From Oligoflexus sp. (GTDB taxonomy: Bacteria; Bdellovibrionota_B; Oligoflexia; Oligoflexales; Oligoflexaceae): DNA of 64,000 bases. Under the pieces are notes generated by a model. The model ran no database searches. It worked only from the letters and a program-made list of their open reading frames with translations, and had not been told where the DNA came from. The stretch is from positions 194,149 through 258,148 of the forward strand of contig JACMOC010000083.1 in assembly GCA_014378195.1 (NCBI GenBank). The letters run 5' to 3'. Position 1 is the first letter of the stretch; every line of letters begins with the position of its first letter. Of the stretch, positions 47,042 through 57,333 are shown in pieces. A program made the translations under genes and the position numbers.

Positions 47042-47351
47042 GACGACTCCAAGTTTTATAGTTTTCAAATGATAGTAGAATCGCGGGCACGTGGATAGGG
47101 GAGACCGAGTCTTCAGAAAAGAAATCCGATTCTTACCCCTCATCACAACTGCAGCATAATTTAATAAGTCTTACGCCGATAGAAAGCGTCTTAAAAGCTC
47201 CCTAATAAAGTTGTATATCATTCTGATAATATAAGGAATATTGAGCAGCTTTATCCCACTATAGAACGCGTATTCTTACGGCGTCAAAAATATTAGATTG
47301 CACAGCCTAAGTTCCGTTAAGACTGCAAGGTGCTTAACGGGGGATTCATTC

Positions 47352-48182
47352 ATGTTGCGATCATGGATTCATGGGACCTGGATCACGGCCTTTGCAGGGC
47401 TTACCACCGCCTGTGTGAGTGATGAATATCCATTGTCTCGCGCTAGTGACGATGTTTGTGCAGCATGGACAGACATACTCGGTGAATCCCACCAATGTTC
47501 CAACGCGGAGGGGGGCGCCCTCAATGCCGATCTTGTTCGGCGCGATATTACCCAACACGTTGTGACGGAAGGGTATCCCCTGCCCCATAAGGAATACGCG
47601 CAGATTTCGCTTTTGTTTCATGATGATGGATCCTACGAGGCTCATAAACTCAAGTTCACCGGCTATTCAACCTGGGAACGGGGTCAGAGTATTTTGTTGG
47701 TGTATGGAGAAGATTCCCGCGGGCAGTATCAGGTCAATCCAAACGGCACGATACTTCTCAAAGAGCCAGAGTTCTCGACCTGTGGCTCTCGCACCGGAGC
47801 AGGGAAAACCATTATTTATCCACATACTCAGGCCTGGCGCCGCCACGAGCCCTATAGAACGAGCTTTCAACCGACAACCACCATAGCATTCGGCGCCTCG
47901 GGATGGCTTGAGTCGATGACGGGTGAGGATTACTGGAGTGGCACTATCGAAAGTCGTAGGGATTTCAAGCTCCCGCCTCTAGCCAGTCGTGAGGGCGACT
48001 CACTTCGCTACCGTTTTGAAGGGTATTGGGGTGATATTCACTACGGTTGTCTCAACAAAGGCTTTCAGGATTTTGTTTCGCAGCGTGACGAAAAGATTCG
48101 GCTTCAGGACGAAAAACGTTATGAAGCTGGTGTGGACCCACAGAAGCTGCACAAAGGCACTCATTTCCTAGTGACGCCTTAA
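47352..48182 (+). CDS. Putative lipoprotein, unknown function
   Basis: 276 residues from ATG 47352 (GGGGGA upstream). The lipobox AGLTTAC places the lipid at about Cys21. The mature part has several cysteines and a strand-like pattern (GSYEAHKLKFTGYSTWERGQ, GEDYWSGTIESRRDFKLPP) that could be lipocalin-like, but no family is recognised. It has about 90 bases to the formaldehyde operon and its link to that operon is unclear. Confidence 0.6.
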   Translation: MLRSWIHGTWITAFAGLTTACVSDEYPLSRASDDVCAAWTDILGESHQCSNAEGGALNADLVRRDITQHVVTEGYPLPHKEYAQISLLFHDDGSYEAHKLKFTGYSTWERGQSILLVYGEDSRGQYQVNPNGTILLKEPEFSTCGSRTGAGKTIIYPHTQAWRRHEPYRTSFQPTTTIAFGASGWLESMTGEDYWSGTIESRRDFKLPPLASREGDSLRYRFEGYWGDIHYGCLNKGFQDFVSQRDEKIRLQDEKRYEAGVDPQKLHKGTHFLVTP

Positions 48183-48221
48183 GATATTATGCCGTGGATG
48201 ACGAATCCCTGGTTGCAGTGA

Positions 48222-50209
<1,988 letters not shown>

Positions 50210-50218
<9 letters not shown>

Positions 50219-51616
50219 AGCCCGAAGTTCTGAAGCGTTTTCGCTCTGCATTCGCAGGCGCTGTCGTTGCAATGTGATATCGATCGCAAAAGGACAGTAG
50301 CCTTGGTTCAATTCCTCTGTGAATAACAAAATGGAAGCTTTTGCATCGATCTCCGCGAGCTGCTCCACGCAAGTGGCCAGACCGCGTGGCGCGCGCCAAG
50401 GCGAAAACAAACGTTTTGCATACTCATGCATATCAAGCGGCTCTCCTCCGTCCTGAATTCCCGAGACAAAAAGCCCTCGGCCGTCGTCGTTGTAACGTAG
50501 GGTTATAGTGCCTTTGTCTCCTTCATCCCTCATAATTACGCGGATCTCGCCTTTGGACTGCGGAGCAGACTGTGGTTTGAGAGCGCTTGCAGTATTCAGT
50601 GCAACGCCATGCCGCGTTGAGTTTGCCACAAGATTAAGGAGACTTTCACGCAGCTTTTGGCGATCGTCAAATGAGATGGCCAAAGCGGGTGCTGACGAAC
50701 TTACCGAGACACGCAGCGGGCTTTTCTCCTCGAGTATGACACGGACGGTCGATTCCAAGTCAGACCATGCCGAGGTGTGGAAAGACTGAAGAGCGATAGC
50801 TTGGGCCGTCTTCCATTCAGGACAGAGTGTAATTGGATCTTCATGTTTGAAGTTTTTGAGAGACGGCCAATGTTCAGCTGCCGACTCAAGGCTATGGCCT
50901 AAGTTGGAATTAATGCGTAAATAGTGGCGAACAGTCTTTCGGAGGTCCCCAATCTCCTGACTGAGAAAAAGAGGATTCCAAGTAAGGGCCAGGTCGGCAA
51001 GGTAGCGCGCCAGGGCCGTCGAGATCCGCCCCAACTGTTGCGAAAGACTTGGAAAGCCAAAAATCTGCGTAACTTCTTCAAAGGTTTTGGCCGTTAGGTA
51101 AAACCGTTTCAATCGTTCGTCGTCGCGTAACATCGACTCGTGAATCTCTTGCTGTATCGATTGCAGGGCATTGTCGAGCGAAAACATGGTAACGGAAAAG
51201 GTCGATCCACCATGGCGAGCCGACGCATTTTCTAGCTCTCTGCGAATCGCTTCGATAGGGAGAGTCGAAGGGACATTTTGTGCTGGTTTAATCTTGGTTT
51301 CTTCAAGCAGCGCGGCTTTGGGTGCATCGAAGAAACCTAGGAGCCCCTCCTGAATAAATCGGAAGAGAAGAATACCTGCCGTAAAGGGCGCAAAGCCTAA
51401 AGGCAGACACACGAGCCAGGAAGCCGAGGCCGGGGCAAGGCCAGGGAAGAGGGTGCGGTGGAGATAGGGGTCGATAAATGCCAGGGCAAAACCATTTATT
51501 ATGCCCATACAGCTCGCAAGGATGGGTTTCCAGTTCCCTGCATTCCACGTGGGAATGACGAGAAGGAATATTCCAGCTACGGACAGAACTATGGCAAAAG
51601 CGGCTAAAAATGGCAC
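50210..51616 (-). CDS. Membrane protein with histidine-kinase-type ATPase domain
   Basis: 468 residues. Two or three N-terminal transmembrane helices (to about residue 95) precede a helical cytoplasmic region. The C-terminal HATPase-like domain has LRESLLNLVANSTRHGV (N-box) and RYNDDGRGLF (G1 box); the N-box resembles CheA more than ordinary sensor kinases. I cannot find a canonical dimerisation H-box, so the phospho-acceptor, if any, is unclear. No response regulator is adjacent. It overlaps fghA by 9 bases at the stop. Confidence 0.65.
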
Positions 51617-51962
51617 AAAACCACACCTTTAAAAGTATCAGTCCGTTTATCGGTACGTACGGGAAATCGCCTGATTCTCTCGCGTCTGTTGGGAAGGAAA
51701 ATTGTGAATAGTTAGCAATTTCAATGAGATACTTTGTCTTTTTGTGTTCGATCGTGCATGTTTTTTTCTCCGCTATGCTTACTTTTTAACACTCTTATTT
51801 CGAGTTTAAGTCAAATTATATCAGTATGGCGTGTAATGCCGCACTCATAACCCGGATCCTTACAGTCTTCGACGTGAGGCATAGCCACTTGATTCTTTTC
51901 ATGTTAAAAATTCTCACGAACGGGCTGCTGCCCGTAGGACTTTGGCACGATGAGGAAGCTCC
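51617..51962. other. 346-base region with structured thrS leader
   Basis: Contains the promoters of the divergent kinase-like gene and thrS. Near thrS are CGTGAG (51873-51878) paired with CTCACG (51913-51918), and a perfect hairpin ACGGGC / GCCCGT with loop TGCT (51920-51935), 27 bases before the ATG. No T-box could be recognised. Confidence 0.5.
51873..51935 (+). promoter_or_regulatory. candidate structured thrS leader
   Basis: Two stacked helices (CGTGAG / CTCACG with a 34-base loop, then ACGGGC / GCCCGT with a 4-base loop) end 27 bases before the thrS ATG. In E. coli, ThrRS represses its own translation by binding tRNA-like leader hairpins; the same idea here is only inferred. Confidence 0.3.
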
Positions 51963-53774
51963 ATGGAAGAACACGTCAATCCGAAACTCTATCGCATTCG
52001 TCACTCTCTGGCCCACGTATTGGCTCAGGCGGTTCAACTGAAATTTCCAAAGGCTCAGCTTGGGTTTGGACCTCCGACCGAGCAAGGGTTCTTTTACGAT
52101 TTCGATTTTTCGGACACTACGTTTACGGAAGCTGACCTGAAAGAACTCGAAAAGATGATGAAAAAAATCATCGCTCAGAGTCATGCTTTTGAATATTCCG
52201 AATTTGACTACGAAGGTGCGGTCAACTTCCTCAGCGCCGGACGTAGTGAGCCTTATAAGCTTGAGAACTTGAATAATCTCCATGCGCGCGGCGTGACCAA
52301 ATTCACGTTTTATAAAAGCGGCAATTTTATCGATGTCTGCGAAGGCCCTCACGTTGAGAAAACGAGCCAACTGCCCGCCGATGCTTTCAAGCTCGATCGC
52401 GTAGCGGGTGCTTACTGGCTCGGCGACGAAAAAAACAAAATGCTGACTCGCATCTACGCGTTGGCTTTTGAAACGCGTGAGCAGCTGGATGATTTCATCA
52501 AACGCCGCAAGCTGGCCGAAGAATACGACCACAAAAAACTCGGCAAAGAGCTGGAAATCTATCACTACGAAGACATCATCGGCAAAGGCCTGCCTTTATG
52601 GATGCCGAACGGAACCGTGATCCGTGACGAAATCCAAAAGTATGCAGTCGAAATGGAATTTCGTTACGGCTATAAACGCGTCGCGACACCCAACATCGCA
52701 AAGGGTGAGCTCTACCTGCGTTCGCAGCATTTGCCTGCCTATAAAGAGTCGATGTTTCCCCCCATGATTATTGAGGAAGACGACAACAAAAAAACCGAAT
52801 ACTACCTCAAACCAATGAACTGCCCGCATCATCACCTTATCTACAGTGCCCGCAAACGCAGTTATCGTGAGCTACCCCTGCGGTTGGCTGAGTACGGTAC
52901 ATGTTATCGCTACGAACAATCGGGCGAAGTCTCTGGCCTCATCCGCGTCCGCTGCATGACCATGAACGATGCCCACATCTATCTCCGTGAGGCTCAGTTC
53001 CCCGAAGAATTTGATAGTCTTCTCAAGATGTATCAAGAATTCTATACAACATTTGGTTTGACTGAATACCGGTTCCGCCTGTCCGTTCGCGGCGAAGAAA
53101 ACGCCGACAAGTTTAAGGGCGATGCTGATATGTGGAGCAAAGGCGAGAAACTTCTCGAAGAAGCCCTCATTCGCGCGAAGCTCCCTTATTATGTAGGGGT
53201 AGGCGAGGCGGCATTTTACGGTCCGAAGATCGATATCCAGTTCCGTAACCTTATGGGGCGCGAGGAGACCGTCTCGACGATTCAAGTCGATTTTCTTTCG
53301 CCGCAAAACTTCGAGCTCGCGTACACCGATGAACAGGGACAGGATCAACTTCCTATCATCATCCACCGAGCCCCTCTTTCGACTCACGAGCGCTTTATTA
53401 GTTATCTGATCGAATACTACGGCGGGGCTTTTCCGACCTGGGCTGCGCCTGTGCAAATCGTAGCGATACCAGTCATGGAAGCCTGCCGCGATCATGCGCG
53501 CGCTCTGGTGGCCGAACTTCATGCGAGGATGGTTCGGGCCGAAGTCGACGATAGCGATAATACGCTAAACAAAAAAATTCGGACCCACTCGATGCGCAAG
53601 ATTCCGATGCAGCTCATTATCGGGCAAAAAGAAATGGATGAAGGTCTCGTAACCATTCGTCGTTACGGTATCCAGGAGCAGGTAACCATGCCGCGTGATG
53701 AATTCATCGCCATGCTACTTAAAGAGATCTCGGATCGGACTATGCTGAGAGCAGCCATGGGTTCTTTAATTTAA
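51963..53774 (+). CDS. thrS: Threonyl-tRNA synthetase lacking the TGS domain
   Basis: Charges tRNA-Thr with threonine. 603 residues; an in-frame stop (TGA) lies 4 codons upstream, so the N-terminus is fixed. The protein starts directly in the editing domain (HSLAH at 14-18, CEGPH) and lacks the ~60-residue TGS domain of the usual 640-residue form. The catalytic core has the zinc ligands in PMNCPHHH, NDAHIY and IIHRAPLSTHER. The anticodon-binding domain is complete. A strong terminator follows. Confidence 0.95.
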   Translation: MEEHVNPKLYRIRHSLAHVLAQAVQLKFPKAQLGFGPPTEQGFFYDFDFSDTTFTEADLKELEKMMKKIIAQSHAFEYSEFDYEGAVNFLSAGRSEPYKLENLNNLHARGVTKFTFYKSGNFIDVCEGPHVEKTSQLPADAFKLDRVAGAYWLGDEKNKMLTRIYALAFETREQLDDFIKRRKLAEEYDHKKLGKELEIYHYEDIIGKGLPLWMPNGTVIRDEIQKYAVEMEFRYGYKRVATPNIAKGELYLRSQHLPAYKESMFPPMIIEEDDNKKTEYYLKPMNCPHHHLIYSARKRSYRELPLRLAEYGTCYRYEQSGEVSGLIRVRCMTMNDAHIYLREAQFPEEFDSLLKMYQEFYTTFGLTEYRFRLSVRGEENADKFKGDADMWSKGEKLLEEALIRAKLPYYVGVGEAAFYGPKIDIQFRNLMGREETVSTIQVDFLSPQNFELAYTDEQGQDQLPIIIHRAPLSTHERFISYLIEYYGGAFPTWAAPVQIVAIPVMEACRDHARALVAELHARMVRAEVDDSDNTLNKKIRTHSMRKIPMQLIIGQKEMDEGLVTIRRYGIQEQVTMPRDEFIAMLLKEISDRTMLRAAMGSLI

Positions 53775-53797
53775 TCTACTTTTCGCATCTTTGCTCC

Positions 53798-53826
53798 AAG
53801 GCGCCGCAGATACCTGCAGGCGCCTT
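53798..53826 (+). terminator. intrinsic terminator of thrS
   Basis: Outer stem AAGGCGCC / GGCGCCTT continues into GCAG / CTGC with one bulged A and loop ATAC; TTTG follows. It starts 23 bases after the thrS stop. Confidence 0.85.
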
Positions 53827-53945
53827 TTTGTCAATTTGTGAGCTGAAAGATGATTCGACAAGGCCGTAGGTGTCTGGTTTAATCCCATGATGCGACAGAA
53901 CTATTCGTGGGTCGCGTCCGTCAGATGGTGAATGAGGGTTGAGCG

Positions 53946-55631
53946 GTGAAAAAATGTTTGGGACTGAACCTGTGTCTCGTGTGGTCGCTATCCGCAACCC
54001 TGACTCTGGGCGCAACGCGCGCACCGGTTACCAATGCCAAAGGCCTGGTCGCGTCGTCGAGTCCAATTGCCTCTGAAGTCGGTGCCCAGATTTTGAGACA
54101 AGGCGGCACCGCGGCTGATGCGGCCGTTGCCGTCGGTTTTGCGTTAGCCGTGACCTGGCCATCCGCTGGTAATATCGGAGGCGGAGGATTTGCTCTCATT
54201 CACGCTGACGGCGGACCCGATCGTTTTATCGACTACCGAGAGACGGCCCCGGCCGCCGCTGGCCCCGATTTTTATCTCAATGCGAAAGGCGAGCTTGACG
54301 CCTCTGCATCCCGTGTTGGCTATCGGGCAAGTGGCGTGCCCGGAACTGTAGCAGGACTTGCGCTCCTTCACAAAAGGTGGGGCAAACTCCCGTGGAAAAC
54401 TCTCCTCGAACCGGCCCGAAAACTGGCCGAAAGTGGCTTTATTGTCGATCAGGCCCTTGCTGAGAGTCTTCAGCATTCTCAGGAGCTGCTCGAAGGAAAC
54501 GCCGAGACGCGAAAGATCTTTTTCAAAAAAGGGCATGTGATTGGGCGCGGTGAACGACTCATTCAAAAAGACCTTGCTCGATCCATTGCGGCCCTTGAGA
54601 GGGGGCCTGAGGCGTTTTACGAGGGTTCGGTTGGCAAAGCTATCATCGCTGATATCCAGAAAAACAGAGGTGTCCTGAGTGCCAAAGATCTCAGCAGCTA
54701 TAAGGTGGTTGAACGCGAACCTCTGCGAAGGAAGTGGCGTGATTTTGAAGTTGTCACCGCTCCTCCTCCGTCATCAGGAGGCGCAGTTCTCCTGGCTATC
54801 CTTGGGATGCTTGAAAAAGACAATCTGGAAGCGATGGGAAGCGGTTCGGCTGACTACGTGCATCTGCTGACCGAAACCATGAAAAAAGCGTTTGCTGATC
54901 GTTCCACGTGGTTTGGCGATCCGACTTTTGTAAGCAATCCAATCGACAAACTGCTTGATCCCGTTTACCTCGCAAAAAGACGCTCCGAAATCTCGATGAC
55001 AGCTGCAGCCCATGATATCAAACCCGGCGAGCTCCCGGGCGAGAAGCCTGACACGACGCATTTTACAATACGCGACAGTCACGGTATGACGATCAGCAAT
55101 ACTTATACCCTCAACGGATCGTACGGAACGGGTATCGTCGCCAAAGGCACAGGTATTCTGCTCAACAACGAAATGGATGATTTTACCAGCAAGATCGGTG
55201 CCAGTAACATGTTTGGTTTGACCCAGGGAAAACGAAACCTCATAGCCCCTGGCAAACGTCCTCTGTCCTCTATGACCCCGACCTTTGTTTATCGCGGCAA
55301 AGACCTCATTCTCGCGCTGGGTGCCCCGGGTGGACCGACCATAATTAACTCAGTCGCGCAGACTTTGCTTAATCGCCTGGTGTTTCATATGGATATCCAG
55401 CAAGCCGCCGATGCCCCGCGATTTCATCATCAATGGATGCCGGACAAACTCCTTTATGAACCCTTCGGTCTTAATCCTGATACGAAAAAAGCCCTTGAAG
55501 CCAGAGGTCAGATTTTCCGTGACGAGGCTCGTACTTTTGGCGACGTCGAGGCCCTCGCCTGGGATGACGAATTGAGGCTCTGGACAGGGGCCTCAGACTC
55601 TCGCAATGGTGGAGCTGTGGCGGCGGAATAA
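53946..55631 (+). CDS. ggt: Gamma-glutamyltransferase
   Basis: Exported, self-cleaving Ntn hydrolase that removes or transfers the gamma-glutamyl group of glutathione. 561 residues from a GTG start. After a signal peptide (MKKCLGLNLCLVWSLSATLTLGA) come QGGTAADAAVAVG, NIGGGGFALIH and, at the cleavage site, DTTHFTIRD with the nucleophile at Thr370. SSMTPTFV near the C-terminus forms the substrate loop. The glutathione-dependent formaldehyde operon lies about 4 kb upstream. Its promoter region begins just after the thrS terminator. Confidence 0.95.
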   Translation: MKKCLGLNLCLVWSLSATLTLGATRAPVTNAKGLVASSSPIASEVGAQILRQGGTAADAAVAVGFALAVTWPSAGNIGGGGFALIHADGGPDRFIDYRETAPAAAGPDFYLNAKGELDASASRVGYRASGVPGTVAGLALLHKRWGKLPWKTLLEPARKLAESGFIVDQALAESLQHSQELLEGNAETRKIFFKKGHVIGRGERLIQKDLARSIAALERGPEAFYEGSVGKAIIADIQKNRGVLSAKDLSSYKVVEREPLRRKWRDFEVVTAPPPSSGGAVLLAILGMLEKDNLEAMGSGSADYVHLLTETMKKAFADRSTWFGDPTFVSNPIDKLLDPVYLAKRRSEISMTAAAHDIKPGELPGEKPDTTHFTIRDSHGMTISNTYTLNGSYGTGIVAKGTGILLNNEMDDFTSKIGASNMFGLTQGKRNLIAPGKRPLSSMTPTFVYRGKDLILALGAPGGPTIINSVAQTLLNRLVFHMDIQQAADAPRFHHQWMPDKLLYEPFGLNPDTKKALEARGQIFRDEARTFGDVEALAWDDELRLWTGASDSRNGGAVAAE

Positions 55632-55685
55632 GGTACTATGGTGAGTAGGTAAAACAGGGCCAAGCTGAAACGCGGAGGGAATATT

Positions 55686-56105
55686 TTGAAACGCATGACA
55701 CCCGAGCAGGCAATTATGTATCTCGGCATTCAGCATGACGGCGGTTTGTCGCCTTGTCCGGGTACGCTCACGGCGGTGTGCAGCTATTTTCCAAAGGACA
55801 GTATTCACTACCTCAAGCCCATATCCTTCGATGGACCGCTGGAATCTGTTCGGGAGCGTTTAATAGCCATTATGCAGTCCCTTGTAGGTGCAGCTCTAGC
55901 TCCAGGCTCGTCGCCTGAGTACTATATGCGCTTCACCGTTCAGCATTGGCTGCTCGAAATCATAGATGATGTTGAATTTCTGATCGACGAAGAGAGCCAT
56001 CTCATTCACTTTCGTTCGGCTGCTCGTCAGGGGCTTTGGGACATGGGGCGTAATGCACGTCGGATGAAACGAATCAAATCTTTATTTCGCAGTATCCAAG
56101 CCTAG
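55686..56105 (+). CDS. DUF1499 family protein
   Basis: 139 residues. The pattern GLSPCPGTLTAVCSYF, then YYMRFTVQHWL...IDDVEFLID and HFRSAARQGLWDMGRNARR is that of DUF1499, a small family of unknown function. There is no signal peptide. I chose TTG 55686 because GGAGGG lies 7 bases upstream; ATG 55695 has no such site. It lies 54 bases after ggt and a structured gap separates it from the DUF3015 pair. Confidence 0.72.
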   Translation: MKRMTPEQAIMYLGIQHDGGLSPCPGTLTAVCSYFPKDSIHYLKPISFDGPLESVRERLIAIMQSLVGAALAPGSSPEYYMRFTVQHWLLEIIDDVEFLIDEESHLIHFRSAARQGLWDMGRNARRMKRIKSLFRSIQA

Positions 56106-56147
56106 CGAAGCTTTCACCTATCAGGATTATTCATAATTCTCAAACGT

Positions 56148-56175
56148 AGCGGTACCAGGCGCTCTGGTAACCGCT
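56148..56175. repeat. long hairpin between DUF1499 and DUF3015 genes
   Basis: AGCGGTACCAG / CTGGTAACCGCT pair over 11 bp with one bulged base and loop GCGCT. No T-run follows. It could be an mRNA-stability or operator element. Confidence 0.4.
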
Positions 56176-56254
56176 GCAATTTCGCCGTTGACGGTGTTCG
56201 CAAGTCTCTGTTACCTGGAAGGAAATACGTTTTTTCACGTGACGGAGGCTATGT

Positions 56255-56737
56255 ATGAAGCTATGGCATCTTGCGCCACTGGCGCTGCTATTGAGCCAGG
56301 GCAATGCGTTTGGAATGACCTACGGTATGGCAGGTTGTGGACTAGGTTCTCTCCTCGTCAAAAGCAACGACACTGTGCAGATTCTCGCTGCTACGCTCAA
56401 CGGCACCAGCGCGAACCAAACGTTTGGTATCACCAGCGGGACATCCAATTGTCTGCCTGCAAACAAAGCCGCGGCTTTGGAGCAGCAACAACACTTTGTC
56501 CGGGAAAATCTCGAAAACCTGCGTCGCGATATGGTCAAGGGTGATGGCGAATACCTCAAGGGTTATGCGGAAGTCCTTGGATGCAACGCCCAGTCCTATT
56601 CACGTTTTGCTCAATTTGCGAAAGCCGAGGAAGCTCAAATCTTTCGAGCGCCCGGCGCCATTGCGGTCCTTGAAGCCACCAAAGATACGCTCCGCAAAAA
56701 CGCGGAATTGCAAAACGCTTGTTCGAACCTGATCTAA
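56255..56737 (+). CDS. Exported DUF3015 protein
   Basis: 160 residues with a signal peptide (MKLWHLAPLALLLSQGNAFG). The mature protein has YGMAGCGLGS, ILAATLNGTSANQTFGITSG and conserved cysteines, typical of DUF3015, a periplasmic family of unknown function common in gamma- and Bdellovibrionota-type bacteria. ACGGAGGC precedes the ATG. A shorter paralogue-like domain follows directly in the next gene. Confidence 0.78.
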   Translation: MKLWHLAPLALLLSQGNAFGMTYGMAGCGLGSLLVKSNDTVQILAATLNGTSANQTFGITSGTSNCLPANKAAALEQQQHFVRENLENLRRDMVKGDGEYLKGYAEVLGCNAQSYSRFAQFAKAEEAQIFRAPGAIAVLEATKDTLRKNAELQNACSNLI

Positions 56738-56763
56738 TTTTTTCCTTTTTATCGGGGCGCACT

Positions 56764-57333
56764 ATGAAACTTTCGACGAATCGCCTTCTTATCGCTACTC
56801 TGTTGCTCATGCCCGGGATGGTCATAGCAAAACCAGCACCTAAAAAAGGACCGCCCAAACCACTGCCAGCTGCTGCAGCACCGGCAACTGGACCTGCGGC
56901 TCCTGCAACACCACCGGCCCCGCCTCCGCCGCCTTACAACCCGGGTTACGGGATGGCAGGCTGTGGACTGGGCGCTGAGTTGATCAAAGAAGATAGCTTT
57001 ATCCAAATCTTTGCCGCTACGACGAACGGCACGGTTTGGTCGCAGTCTTTCGGCATTTCGTTTGGCACTCTCCACTGTACGCCAAGCAACAAAGCAGTTG
57101 CTCTTGAGCAAAAAGTCTTTATCGAAGCCAATCTCGTTTCTTTGAAACGCGAAGCCGTGGCCGGCCAAGGCGAGACATTGACAGCGTTTGCTGATCTTTT
57201 GGGTTGCCAAACGGCGCAATTCAGCCAAGTATCCAAAGATAATTATCAGCAGATCTACAAGGCCTCTGAAGCCGATCAGATTCTGCAAGGCTACAAGGCG
57301 GTACTTTCCACTCAATGCACACGACTTATCTGA
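56764..57333 (+). CDS. DUF3015 paralogue with proline/alanine-rich linker
   Basis: 189 residues from ATG 56764 (frame open 15 codons further). After a signal peptide (LLIATLLLMPGMVIA) a Pro/Ala-rich stretch (PKPLPAAAAPATGPAAPATP) separates the export signal from a DUF3015 domain (GYGMAGCGLGA, IFAATTNGTVWSQSFGISFG). It is clearly a tandem duplicate of the upstream gene, with added linker that may span peptidoglycan or tether the protein. Its end overlaps the DUF4105 start by 19 bases. Confidence 0.75.
   Translation: MKLSTNRLLIATLLLMPGMVIAKPAPKKGPPKPLPAAAAPATGPAAPATPPAPPPPPYNPGYGMAGCGLGAELIKEDSFIQIFAATTNGTVWSQSFGISFGTLHCTPSNKAVALEQKVFIEANLVSLKREAVAGQGETLTAFADLLGCQTAQFSQVSKDNYQQIYKASEADQILQGYKAVLSTQCTRLI

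Noticed and set aside
51617..51962. T-box element before thrS
   Set aside because: No specifier loop, T-box sequence or antiterminator/terminator switch could be recognised.
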